From contig QVIN01000001.1 of NCBI GenBank assembly GCA_003416985.1, forward strand, positions 1 through 64,000: a stretch of 64,000 nt of DNA, given 5' to 3'. Shown here piece after piece: positions 16,651-23,862 of the stretch (its first letter is position 1; the number at the start of each line of letters is the position of its first letter). This DNA is from Duganella sp. BJB480. GTDB lineage: Bacteria > Pseudomonadota > Gammaproteobacteria > Burkholderiales > Burkholderiaceae_D. The translations under genes and the position numbers were made by a program. A model generated the notes under the pieces. It worked only from the letters and a program-made list of their open reading frames with translations, was not told where the DNA came from and did not search any database.

Positions 16651-16664
16651 ATCGGAGTCAGCAG

Positions 16665-17828
16665 ATGAGCAAAGCGAAACACGAACTCAATCCCGAGCGC
16701 CTGCGCATCGTCCTGGTGTTGCAGGGCGGCGGCGCGCTGGGCGCCTACCAGGCCGGCGTGTTCCAGGCGATGCACGAGCACGGCCTGGCGCCGGACTGGA
16801 TCGTCGGCACCTCGATCGGCGCGATCAACGCCGCCATCCTGGCCGGCAATCCGCACGAGACGCGCCTGGCCAGGCTCAAGGAGTTCTGGGACGGCGTGGC
16901 CCACCGCGACAGCTACGACATGAGCCGCGTGCCGGACGCGCAGCGGCGCTCCAACGTGCTGCTGCAGACCTGGGACACCATCGTGCGCGGCGTGCCGGGC
17001 TTCTTCAAGCCGCGCTTCATGAGTTTGTTCCCGACGGGGACGGCGGTCGCGCCCGAGCAGGCCAGCTTCTACGACACCAGCGAGCTGGGCGACACCTTGA
17101 ACCGTCTGATCGATTTCGACTACCTGAACGCGCCGGGCGGCATGCGGCTGACGGTCAACGCGCTCAAGGTCACCTGCGGCAGCCTGCGCAGCTTCGACAA
17201 CCGCGAGCTGACGCTGAGCGCCGACCACATCCGCGCCAGCGGCGCGCTGCCGCCGGGCTTCCCGCCGGTACGCATCGACGGCGACCTGTACTGGGACGGC
17301 GGCCTGTATTCCAACACGCCGCTGGAGACCGTGCTGGACGACAGCGAGCATGTCGACACGCTGTGCTTCATGGTGGACTTGTGGAACGCCGACGGCCCCG
17401 AGCCGACCACGCTGGACGAGGTGCAGACGCGGCAGAAGGACGTGACCTTCGCCTCGCGCTCCAAGCGCCATCTGCAGGATTACGTGGCCACGCACAAGCT
17501 CAAGCAGAAGCTGCGCGAGCTGTACGGTGAGTTGCCGGAGCGGGCGCAGTCGGAGCAGGGCAGGGAGGAGCTGGCCGGGCTGGGCGGCGACAGCACGCTG
17601 CACGTGGTGCGGCTGGCGTACGCGGGACGCGACTGGAACATGGCGGCCAAGGACATCAACTTCTCCAAGGGCTCGATCGAATGGCGCTGGGACCAGGGCT
17701 ACCAGGACGCGCTGCGCGCCATCACGGCGGCCGGCTGGCTGAGCTTTGTGACGGAAGACACGCCGCTGGTCGTGCACGAGCTGCCGCCGTTGCGGCAGGC
17801 GGTGCACGACCGGGAGCGGGCGGCCTAG
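16665..17828 (+). CDS. Patatin-like phospholipase with DUF3734 C-terminus
   Basis: A 387-residue serine acyl hydrolase. It has an oxyanion-hole glycine motif GGGALGAYQAG, nucleophile elbow G-T-S-I-G with Ser50, and catalytic Asp211 in DGDLYWDGGLYSNTP, so the Ser-Asp dyad is intact. The C-terminal ~130 residues match the DUF3734 extension (ATHKLKQKLRELYGEL, then FSKGSIEWRWDQGYQDA). It would hydrolyse acyl chains from lipids, with no signal peptide visible. It starts just after the terminator of the preceding operon and converges with the exported protein gene at 17830. Confidence 0.9.
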   Translation: MSKAKHELNPERLRIVLVLQGGGALGAYQAGVFQAMHEHGLAPDWIVGTSIGAINAAILAGNPHETRLARLKEFWDGVAHRDSYDMSRVPDAQRRSNVLLQTWDTIVRGVPGFFKPRFMSLFPTGTAVAPEQASFYDTSELGDTLNRLIDFDYLNAPGGMRLTVNALKVTCGSLRSFDNRELTLSADHIRASGALPPGFPPVRIDGDLYWDGGLYSNTPLETVLDDSEHVDTLCFMVDLWNADGPEPTTLDEVQTRQKDVTFASRSKRHLQDYVATHKLKQKLRELYGELPERAQSEQGREELAGLGGDSTLHVVRLAYAGRDWNMAAKDINFSKGSIEWRWDQGYQDALRAITAAGWLSFVTEDTPLVVHELPPLRQAVHDRERAA

Positions 17829-17829
17829 C

Positions 17830-18168
17830 CTAGTGCTGGTGGTTTTCCTCGCGGATCTGCTCGGCCTTGGCCATGTCCTGCCGGTAGGTCGCCTGGGCCT
17901 CCTTCATGCAGCTGCGGCGTTCGGCGGCCGGCCCCTGCTTGCAGGCGATGTTGGCTTCGGCCAGCGCGGCGCCGATCTCCTTGCGCAGCGTGCGCAGTTG
18001 CGCGGCCGGGCTGGTGTCGTCCTGGTACCAGCGCGCCGGATCGCCCTTGGCGATTTCCGACTTCTGCAGCTGGGCGTTCTGCGGCGGCGTGGTGGTGCTG
18101 CCGGCGTGCGCCGCCAACGCGGCGCCGGCCAGCGCCGCGGCGATGATGACTTGCTTAAAGTGAGTCAT
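17830..18168 (-). CDS. Small exported protein of unknown function
   Basis: A 112-residue protein with a signal peptide (MTHFKQVIIAAALAGAALAAHA). The charged mature part holds QKSEIAKGDPARWYQDDTSP and two cysteines (IACKQG, RSCMKEAQATYRQ) likely to form one disulfide in the periplasm. No family recognised. It is the last gene of a probable minus-strand operon after the glycine-zipper lipoprotein and the 50-aa membrane protein (gap 17 bp), so it may belong to the palindrome-controlled envelope response. Confidence 0.75.
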   Translation of the reverse strand: MTHFKQVIIAAALAGAALAAHAGSTTTPPQNAQLQKSEIAKGDPARWYQDDTSPAAQLRTLRKEIGAALAEANIACKQGPAAERRSCMKEAQATYRQDMAKAEQIREENHQH

Positions 18169-18185
18169 GATGTCCTCCCGTGTCG

Positions 18186-18338
18186 TTACAGCCTGCCGGT
18201 GAGCAGCATGATCAGCAGGATGACCACCACCAGGCCGGTGATGCCGCTGGGCGCATAGCCCCAGCTGCGGCTGTGCGGCCAGGTGGGCAAGGCGCCGATC
18301 AACGCCAGCACCAGAATGATCAGAATGATGGTTCCCAT
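18186..18338 (-). CDS. DUF3309-like 50-residue membrane protein
   Basis: A 50-residue protein reading MGTIILIILVLALIGALPTW, a short PHSRSWGYAPSG linker, then a second helix GLVVVILLIMLLTGRL. This two-helix layout with a conserved PxWPxSxxWGYxPSG loop fits the DUF3309 family. The ATG follows GAGGAG. It lies between the glycine-zipper lipoprotein and the exported 112-aa protein on the same strand, in a three-gene operon. Function unknown. Confidence 0.85.
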   Translation of the reverse strand: MGTIILIILVLALIGALPTWPHSRSWGYAPSGITGLVVVILLIMLLTGRL

Positions 18339-18365
18339 GTCGTGCTCCTCGTGTAAACGTCAGGG

Positions 18366-18815
18366 TTAATAGCGGTACAAGCGGCCGTCGACCAGGCGCA
18401 CGCGGTCGCCCGCGCGCAGGTCGTAGACGCTGTCCTGGTTGACGATGCGGTAGTCGCCGTTGTCCATGCGCACGCTGATCTGGTACTGCTCGCGCGGCTG
18501 GTTGCGGCCTTCCTCCACCTTGTTGCCGACCACGGCGCCGCCGACCGCGCCGGCCACGGTGGCGGCGGTGCGGCCGCTGCCCGAGCCGACCTGGTTGCCC
18601 AGCAAGGCGCCGACCAGGCCGCCCGTGACGGCGCCGGCGCCGCTGGTGCCGGACTTGGCCTGCACGACCTGGATCGAGTCGATGGTGCCGTACGCGGCGG
18701 CGGTGTCCGACGGGTTGACATAGGTGGTCTGTTGCGGCTGGCCGGAACTGGCGCAGCCGCCCAGCGCGGCGCAGGCGGCGATCAGCGCGGCGGCGAGGGT
18801 GGTCGAGTGTTTCAT
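18366..18815 (-). CDS. Glycine-zipper 2TM lipoprotein
   Basis: A 149-residue lipoprotein with lipobox L-G-G-C. An IDSIQVVQAKSG strand is followed by the glycine zipper (GAVTGGLVGALLGNQVGSG, then VAGAVGGAVVGNKVEEG) and a C-terminal beta segment (QISVRMDNGDYRIVNQ, then AGDRVRLVDGRLYRY). It has the layout of SlyB/PCP outer-membrane lipoproteins and is paralogous to the protein at 9600-10250. The start is set at the ATG preceded by GGGAG; an upstream in-frame start lacks the lipobox position. Two palindromes (sites D and E) lie 55 and 93 bp upstream. Confidence 0.87.
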   Translation of the reverse strand: MKHSTTLAAALIAACAALGGCASSGQPQQTTYVNPSDTAAAYGTIDSIQVVQAKSGTSGAGAVTGGLVGALLGNQVGSGSGRTAATVAGAVGGAVVGNKVEEGRNQPREQYQISVRMDNGDYRIVNQDSVYDLRAGDRVRLVDGRLYRY

Positions 18816-18869
18816 GTTGTGCTCCCGAAAAAGTGTGATTCCAGAATAGTCAGCGTGGGGACGGGGGTC

Positions 18870-18885
18870 TGTGCGCTGACGCACT
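18870..18885. promoter_or_regulatory. Regulon palindrome site D (TGTGCG-N4-CGCACT)
   Basis: A 16-base palindrome 55 bp upstream of the glycine-zipper lipoprotein start. It is paired with site E 22 bp away. Confidence 0.6.
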
Positions 18886-18907
18886 CAGTCCAGCGGCGTG
18901 CGCGCTG

Positions 18908-18923
18908 TGTACGTTAGCGAACA
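18908..18923. promoter_or_regulatory. Regulon palindrome site E (TGTACG-N4-CGAACA)
   Basis: A 16-base palindrome 99 bp upstream of the BON gene and 93 bp upstream of the divergent lipoprotein gene. With site D it makes a two-operator divergent promoter. Confidence 0.6.
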
Positions 18924-19021
18924 GAAGTACATGGGGAAGGGGCGTAAAACGGCTGCATCGGTAGCGGACATCCGGTCCTGCTGGCTGACAAACCACTGTT
19001 TCACACCCCAAGGAGAATGCC

Positions 19022-19333
19022 ATGAAAATCGCACATAAAATCGCCACCGCCCTGTTCACCGTATCGCTGCTGGCCACGGCCGGCTGCGCATCGACCTCGA
19101 CCAAGGAGGGCACGGGCGAGTATGTCGACGATTCCGTCATCACCACCAAGGTCAAGGCCAGCATCTTCAACGAGCCCAGCCTGAAATCCACCGAGATCAA
19201 CGTGGAGACCTTCAAAGGCACGGTGCAGCTGAGCGGCTTCGTGGCCCAGCCCGAGGACATCGCCAAGGCCGGCGAAGTGGCGCGCGGCGTCAAGGGCGTG
19301 ACCGCCGTCAAGAACGACATCCGCGTCAAGTAA
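19022..19333 (+). CDS. BON-domain lipoprotein (OsmY-like)
   Basis: A 103-residue lipoprotein with lipobox T-A-G-C near residue 22 and one BON domain (~40-102). Family features are YVDDSVITTKVKASIFNEP, INVETFKGTVQLSGFVAQPE and the C-terminal VKGVTAVKNDIRVK. BON domains are phospholipid-interacting modules found in osmotic-shock proteins such as OsmY. The ATG has AAGGAG upstream. The gene is alone on its strand and is followed by a GC-rich hairpin. Two regulon palindromes lie in its upstream region. Confidence 0.92.
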   Translation: MKIAHKIATALFTVSLLATAGCASTSTKEGTGEYVDDSVITTKVKASIFNEPSLKSTEINVETFKGTVQLSGFVAQPEDIAKAGEVARGVKGVTAVKNDIRVK

Positions 19334-19340
19334 GCATCAC

Positions 19341-19369
19341 CCGCCGGCGCGGCCTGGCCGCGCCGGCGG
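19341..19369 (+). terminator. GC-rich hairpin after the BON gene
   Basis: CCGCCGGCGCGGCC (19341-19354) and its reverse complement (19356-19369) form a very stable stem. Only two T residues follow, so termination is plausible but not classic. Confidence 0.55.
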
Positions 19370-19385
19370 TTCCCTGCGAGCCATC

Positions 19386-20540
19386 ATGAACCTGCCACCC
19401 GCCGGACTTCCCCGCATTGACCCCGTGGCCGCCGATGGCGATCCCCCACGCATTCCCCTGCACGTCCACGCCCGCGGCCTCGCGCTCGGCGTCATCGCCA
19501 CCGTGGCCTTCGTCTACGCGCTGCAATGGTCGCGCAACTTCCTCGTGCCGCTGCTGCTCGGCATCCTGATCACCTACATGCTCAGCCCCATCGTGTGCTG
19601 GCTGGAGCGCCTGCGCGTGCCGCGCGCGCTCGGCGCCACGCTGATCACCGCCGCCATCCTCGGCGGCGCCTTCGTCGTGATCGACAAGGTGCAGGGCGAG
19701 TTCGAAGCCATCGTCGAGGAGCTGCCCACCGTCACCCACAAACTGTCGCGCCTGATGGCCGAGCGCATGCATGGCGGGCCCAGCACGCTGCAGCGCATCC
19801 AGGCCGTGGCCACCGAACTGCAGCAGGCCACCGCCGGCGCCCAGGAGCGGCGCGCCGCGCGCAAGGCCGCGCCGGCGCCCGACAGCGGCGCCCTGCCGGT
19901 GATGGACTGGCTGTGGGCCGGCTCGATGGGCGTGATGGGTTTTCTGAGCCAGGCGACCATGGTGATCTTCCTGGTGTTCTTCCTGCTGCTGTCGGGCGAC
20001 ACCTTCAAGCGCAAGCTGGTCAAGCTGACCGGGCCGTCGCTGAGCAAGAAGAAGATCACCGTGCACATCCTGGAGGACATCAACTCGTCGATCCAGAAAT
20101 ACATGCTGATGCTGCTGGTCACCAACGTGCTGCTGGCGCTGCTGATGTGGGTGGCGCTGCGCTGGATCGGCCTGGAGAACGCCGGCGCCTGGGCCATCGT
20201 GGCCGGGCTGCTGCACGTGATGCCGTACTTCGGCCCCTTGCTGATCACGCTGGCGACCGGCGCGGTCGCCTTCCTGCAATTCGAGTCGCTGCAGATGAGC
20301 GCGCTGGTGATGGGCGCCTCGCTGGGCATCGCCACCCTGGTCGGCACCGTGGTGGCGACCTGGATGACCGGGCGCTTCGCCCGCATGAACGCGGCGGCGG
20401 TGTTCGTCAGCCTGCTGTTCTGGGGCTGGCTGTGGGGCGTGTCCGGCCTGCTGCTGGGCGTGCCGCTGATCGTCATCGTCAAGGTGGTGGCCGAGCGCGT
20501 CGAGGGCATGGAAGTGGTGGCGGAGTTGCTGGGCGAATAG
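19386..20540 (+). CDS. AI-2E-family (PerM-like) inner-membrane transporter
   Basis: A 384-residue membrane protein of the autoinducer-2 exporter/PerM family. Features are LQWSRNFLVPLLLGILITY with SPIVCWLERLRVPRALGAT in the first third, a cytosolic amphipathic region (~110-170), and the conserved second half. The second half includes ILEDINSSIQKYMLMLLVTN, LLHVMPYFGPLLITLATG and SLLFWGWLWGVSGLLLGVPL. About seven or eight transmembrane helices are visible. Family members transport small solutes; AI-2 export has been shown for TqsA only, so the substrate is open. It starts 16 bp after the BON hairpin. Confidence 0.87.
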   Translation: MNLPPAGLPRIDPVAADGDPPRIPLHVHARGLALGVIATVAFVYALQWSRNFLVPLLLGILITYMLSPIVCWLERLRVPRALGATLITAAILGGAFVVIDKVQGEFEAIVEELPTVTHKLSRLMAERMHGGPSTLQRIQAVATELQQATAGAQERRAARKAAPAPDSGALPVMDWLWAGSMGVMGFLSQATMVIFLVFFLLLSGDTFKRKLVKLTGPSLSKKKITVHILEDINSSIQKYMLMLLVTNVLLALLMWVALRWIGLENAGAWAIVAGLLHVMPYFGPLLITLATGAVAFLQFESLQMSALVMGASLGIATLVGTVVATWMTGRFARMNAAAVFVSLLFWGWLWGVSGLLLGVPLIVIVKVVAERVEGMEVVAELLGE

Positions 20541-20615
20541 GCTGCAGATGGGACTTGTTTCTATCCTGCGGACGGCTAACATAAGCAGTAGTACAGACAC
20601 CTTGAGGAGCAAGCC

Positions 20616-20903
20616 ATGAGTCCAGAGCATGACCGCCGCCGGCGGCCGGAGACGTCGGATACCGCAGGTTGGCACTCATTGGAATTCATCGTGCGCCACG
20701 CGCTGGAAGTGCAGCGCGACATCGGCACGGCCAGCGCGGTGCAGTTCCTGCAAGGCATAGGCATCAATCCGCAGGTGATCGAGCGCGTGCTGGCGCCGGA
20801 CGCCAAGGTGCGCGAGGCGGACCAGCAGGCGCTGGCCGCGTCGCTGCCGGTGGCCGACCTGCCGGTGGCCACGCCGCGCGCCTACCTGCGCCGGCCCATT
20901 TAG
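20616..20903 (+). CDS. Small soluble protein of unknown function
   Basis: A 95-residue protein preceded by GAGGAG. Its central helix-rich segment (WHSLEFIVRHALEVQRDIG, then AVQFLQGIGINPQVIERVLA) looks conserved and folded, while the ends are charged and disordered. No signal peptide, membrane segment or known domain seen. The last four bases overlap the stop codon of the convergent BrkB/YihY-like gene. Confidence 0.7.
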   Translation: MSPEHDRRRRPETSDTAGWHSLEFIVRHALEVQRDIGTASAVQFLQGIGINPQVIERVLAPDAKVREADQQALAASLPVADLPVATPRAYLRRPI

Positions 20904-21697
20904 CGCAGGCTGCCCAGCTGCAGCGCGTACTGGCGCGCGAACTCGGCGCCGAGGAAGAAGATCTGCGCCGAGTAGTACACCCACAGCAGCAGCGCGATCA
21001 TCGATCCGGCCGCGCCGAAGCTGCTGGTGACGCCGCTGTTGCCGATGTAGGCGCCGATCAGGTATTTCCCCAGCGTGAACAGCGCGGCCGTGCCCAGCGC
21101 GCCTATCGTCACGTCGTGCCAGGACAGCTTCACGCGCGGCAGCAGCTTGAAGATCACGCCGAACAGGGCGGCGATGACGAGGTAGCCGATGATGAAGTTG
21201 ACGCCCGTGAGCACCCGGCCGGCGTCGCGCCAGTAGGCGTCCCACAGGTTTTCCAGCACGGTCAGCGCGGCGCTGACCACCAGCGACACCATCAGCAAAA
21301 AGGCCAGCACCAATATCATGCCGAAGGAGAGCAGGCGGGTGCGGACCGCGTCCCAGACGCTGCCGTGGACCAGCGGCGGCACCTGCCAGATATCGTCCAG
21401 GCTGGCCTTGAGCTCGGCAAACACGCTGGTCGCGCCGAACAGCAGCAGGGCGCCGGCCAGCACCAGTTGCACCGCCTCCGCGCCCTGCGCGCCGACCAGG
21501 CCGCGCAACTCCTCGAACAGCTGGCCGCGCGCCGCCTGCGGCCCGTAGAACCAGCCGGCGATGGCCAGCACCAGCACCAGGATGGGCGCCATCGAGAACA
21601 GCGTGTAGAACGCCAGCGCCGCGCCCTTGCTGCTGGCGCGGTGTTCCAGCCATTCGGTGACGGTGCATTTCAGCACCGAGCCCAGGTTGCGTTTCAT
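20900..21697 (-). CDS. YihY/BrkB-family membrane protein
   Basis: A 265-residue protein with about six transmembrane helices. Family signatures are KGAALAFYTLFSMAPILVLVLAIAG in the first helix region, IWQVPPLVHGSVWDAVRTRLLSFG in the middle, LPRVKLSWHDVTIGALGTA and YSAQIFFLGAEFARQYA near the end. The family was once annotated as ribonuclease BN, which is wrong for these membrane proteins; roles in envelope or serum resistance are suggested. It lies downstream of the OmpA terminator and converges with the 95-aa gene. Confidence 0.88.
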   Translation of the reverse strand: MKRNLGSVLKCTVTEWLEHRASSKGAALAFYTLFSMAPILVLVLAIAGWFYGPQAARGQLFEELRGLVGAQGAEAVQLVLAGALLLFGATSVFAELKASLDDIWQVPPLVHGSVWDAVRTRLLSFGMILVLAFLLMVSLVVSAALTVLENLWDAYWRDAGRVLTGVNFIIGYLVIAALFGVIFKLLPRVKLSWHDVTIGALGTAALFTLGKYLIGAYIGNSGVTSSFGAAGSMIALLLWVYYSAQIFFLGAEFARQYALQLGSLR

Positions 21698-21699
21698 AA

Positions 21700-21724
21700 G
21701 AAAAAAACCCCGCCGGGGCGGGGT
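21700..21724 (-). terminator. Rho-independent terminator of the OmpA-family gene
   Basis: On the minus strand ACCCCGCC-GG-GGCGGGGT (21707-21724) forms a GC hairpin followed by seven T residues (complement of 21701-21707), just after the ompA-like stop. Confidence 0.88.
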
Positions 21725-21735
21725 CGTCTTTCAGC

Positions 21736-22776
21736 TTATTGCACGCGCCGTTCGATGGTGATCTGTTCGACCTCGACCCGGCGGTTGGGTTCCAGGCACT
21801 TGATCAGGTCCGCGCGCTTCTTGTTGTTGCAAGTGACGACGGGATTGGCCTTGCCCTTGCCGACGGCGCTCAGGCGGTTGGCGGCCACGCCCTTGCCGAC
21901 CAGGTAGTCCTTGACCGCGTTGGCGCGGCGCTCGGACAGCTTGAGGTTGTACTTGTCGCTGCCCAGCCGGTCCGCGTAGCCGGAGATGACCACGTTGTCG
22001 ATGCCGGGATTGGTGTTGAGCACGTTGGCGATGTCGTCCAGCTTGGGCTGGTTCGGGCCCAGCTTGGCGCTGTCGAAGCCGAACAGCTCGGTGGCCGACA
22101 TGGTCACCTTCTCGAACTTCGCCGGTGGCGGCGGTGGCGGTGGCGCCGGCTGCGGCGGTGGCGGAGGAGGCTCGGCCGCGACCGGTGGTGGCGGCGGCGC
22201 CGGCGGCGCGGCTTTCGGCGGCGCGTTGAAGGCGATGTTCAGGCCGATCGTTGCATAGTAGTTATTGCTCTTGCTGTTGGGGAACTCGCTGCCACGGATG
22301 AAGCCGTGCACGTCGCGCAGGTCGGCCTGGAAGGCGACCTGGTCGCTGATGTCGGCCTGGAAGCCCAGGCCGGCGCTCAGGTAGGGCGAGGTCTTGCTGC
22401 GTTCGCCGAAGGCGTTCAGGTTGGCCTTGTCGCGCTCGGCGCCGACGCCGATCAGCAGGAAGGGACGGAACGATTTACGCGAGAACATATACAGGCCGTC
22501 CACCCCCAGCGTGTTCTGCTGGTAGCGCTCGCCGTTTTCACGGGAGCGGGCGTAGGTGGTGCCGAGTTGCAGGTCCCAGTCCTGGTTGAGGGCCTTGCCG
22601 AACTTGAGGCCGGCGCCGTAGCCGCGCTTGTCCACGCCGAAGTCCGAATCGGGCTTCATGGCGTTCAGGCTGGGCTGGATATACCACGATGGATTGACGA
22701 CCGCATCCTGTGCCAGGGCGGAAAACGACGCGCATAACGCTGCGGCGGCGAGGGCGATTTTCTTAGATTTATTCAA
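21736..22776 (-). CDS. OmpA-family outer-membrane protein with N-terminal beta-barrel
   Basis: A 346-residue OmpA-like protein. The signal peptide ends SFSALAQ; the 8-strand barrel spans ~25-195 (PFLLIGVGAERD, then SAGLGFQADISDQVAF). A Pro-rich hinge with runs of up to seven prolines (~200-235) precedes the peptidoglycan-binding OmpA domain (~240-335; LFGFDSAKLGPNQPKLDDIA, then GYADRLGSDKYNLKLSERRA). No ATG is suitably placed. TTG at 22776 with GGGAG six bases upstream gives MNKSKKIALAAA and a proper signal peptide, so it is the best start. Palindrome site F lies 95 bp upstream and a terminator follows. Confidence 0.9.
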   Translation of the reverse strand: MNKSKKIALAAAALCASFSALAQDAVVNPSWYIQPSLNAMKPDSDFGVDKRGYGAGLKFGKALNQDWDLQLGTTYARSRENGERYQQNTLGVDGLYMFSRKSFRPFLLIGVGAERDKANLNAFGERSKTSPYLSAGLGFQADISDQVAFQADLRDVHGFIRGSEFPNSKSNNYYATIGLNIAFNAPPKAAPPAPPPPPVAAEPPPPPPQPAPPPPPPPAKFEKVTMSATELFGFDSAKLGPNQPKLDDIANVLNTNPGIDNVVISGYADRLGSDKYNLKLSERRANAVKDYLVGKGVAANRLSAVGKGKANPVVTCNNKKRADLIKCLEPNRRVEVEQITIERRVQ

Positions 22777-22870
22777 AATGAACTCCCGATAAGTGATGAG
22801 TGTGCTGCTGCAACAGCAATGTTGAGTGTCGCTGTTCGACCGGAGATTAAGCAGTTTGGTGCAGCTCTTC

Positions 22871-22886
22871 CGTGCGTTAGCGTACG
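22871..22886. promoter_or_regulatory. Regulon palindrome site F (CGTGCG-N4-CGTACG)
   Basis: A 16-base palindrome 95 bp upstream of the TTG start of the ompA-like gene. Confidence 0.6.
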
Positions 22887-22975
22887 AAGGCTTGCGCTGT
22901 ATCAAATTCATCACACTTCTTGAAACTTAAATAAAACCGCCTTGTCACAGCTTAAGTGCCCAGTATTTTCGCTAA

Positions 22976-22991
22976 TGTTCGTTGCCGCACA
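22976..22991. promoter_or_regulatory. Regulon palindrome site H (TGTTCG-N4-CGCACA)
   Basis: A 16-base palindrome 120 bp upstream of the 23111 gene. It is the weakest match of the set (T at the fourth position) but has the correct spacing. Confidence 0.5.
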
Positions 22992-23110
22992 GACCAATGC
23001 GCTGCGAAAAGGCATTCTTGAGTCAGATGCAGAGACCGTAGCGAGATGCCAGCCGCCCGCCACGCCATCCGCTGCCACTAATCTCGGCAATTGTTATAAG
23101 GAGTGATCCC

Positions 23111-23743
23111 ATGCATGCAGTTAGACAACCTCAACATCTGGTCCAGAACGAGATGAAAGCCTCGCCGGAAATGCATACCACCACGGCCAAGCTGATGCTG
23201 GTGGAGCGTCCCGCCCCGGCGCCCCTGGACCGGAAGCCTGCGCTGTCGATGGCTTCCATCGAGCGCGTCCGCTCGACCTCGGCCACGCTGCGCCGCATCG
23301 AAAACATGCAAAAGCTGATCGGCGAATTGCAGCTGCACGAGATGCTGGCCGACGAAATCGCCTGGTTCCTCAAATTCTCGCCGTCCGGCGCCCGCAAATA
23401 CATCCGCGACCTGCGCGAGGCCGGCGTGATCGAGCTGGCCCGCTACGTCGAGGGCACGGCCACCTACCTGGGCAAGGCCGTCTACCAGCTCACGCCGGAT
23501 CCCGAGCGCGTCAGCGCCTTCCTGGCCGCCATCGTCCAGCCGAAACGCGAAGGCGCGCCGCCGCGCAAGGAGCGTCCGGGCCTGCGCGAACAGGCGATGG
23601 CCGGCAGCGGCCGCCACTTCCACATCCTGGCCGACGACACCCACTATGCGATCCGCGTCAACCGCGGCCCGGTGATGCGCGATCCGCTGGTGGCCGCGCT
23701 GTTCGGCTCGGCGCCGTCGATGCAGAAGGAAGAAACCGTCTGA
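23111..23743 (+). CDS. Putative winged-helix DNA-binding protein
   Basis: A 210-residue soluble protein. Residues ~75-135 read as a helix-turn-helix with wing (LHEMLADEIAWFLKFSPSGA, then YIRDLREAGVIELARYVEG and YLGKAVYQLTPDPERVSAFL), consistent with a MarR/ArsR-like fold. The N- and C-terminal regions are basic and probably flexible. No named family recognised. The start is preceded by an excellent AAGGAG at 7 bases. It is the only gene in its transcription unit, with palindrome site H upstream and a terminator hairpin downstream. Confidence 0.7.
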   Translation: MHAVRQPQHLVQNEMKASPEMHTTTAKLMLVERPAPAPLDRKPALSMASIERVRSTSATLRRIENMQKLIGELQLHEMLADEIAWFLKFSPSGARKYIRDLREAGVIELARYVEGTATYLGKAVYQLTPDPERVSAFLAAIVQPKREGAPPRKERPGLREQAMAGSGRHFHILADDTHYAIRVNRGPVMRDPLVAALFGSAPSMQKEETV

Positions 23744-23767
23744 CCGCCGCGCACGGCGTATGATGAG

Positions 23768-23792
23768 ACAGCCGGGTCACGCCCGGCTGTTT
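23768..23792 (+). terminator. Hairpin terminator after the winged-helix gene
   Basis: ACAGCCGGG (23768-23776) pairs with CCCGGCTGT (23782-23790) around a 5-base loop, followed by a short T-run. Confidence 0.7.
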
Positions 23793-23862
23793 GCATATTG
23801 AAATGTCGGCAAGGCGCCCCACCTAGCCCTGACTGGACATACATCATACGGACGCGCGGCAC

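Larger units (their letters stand above)
22777..23110. other. 334-bp regulatory gap between ompA-like and 23.1-kb gene
   Basis: No coding sequence is evident. The gap is AT-richer than its surroundings and holds palindrome sites F and H, one for each divergent gene, plus the Shine-Dalgarno elements. I see no RNA gene in it. Confidence 0.6.
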
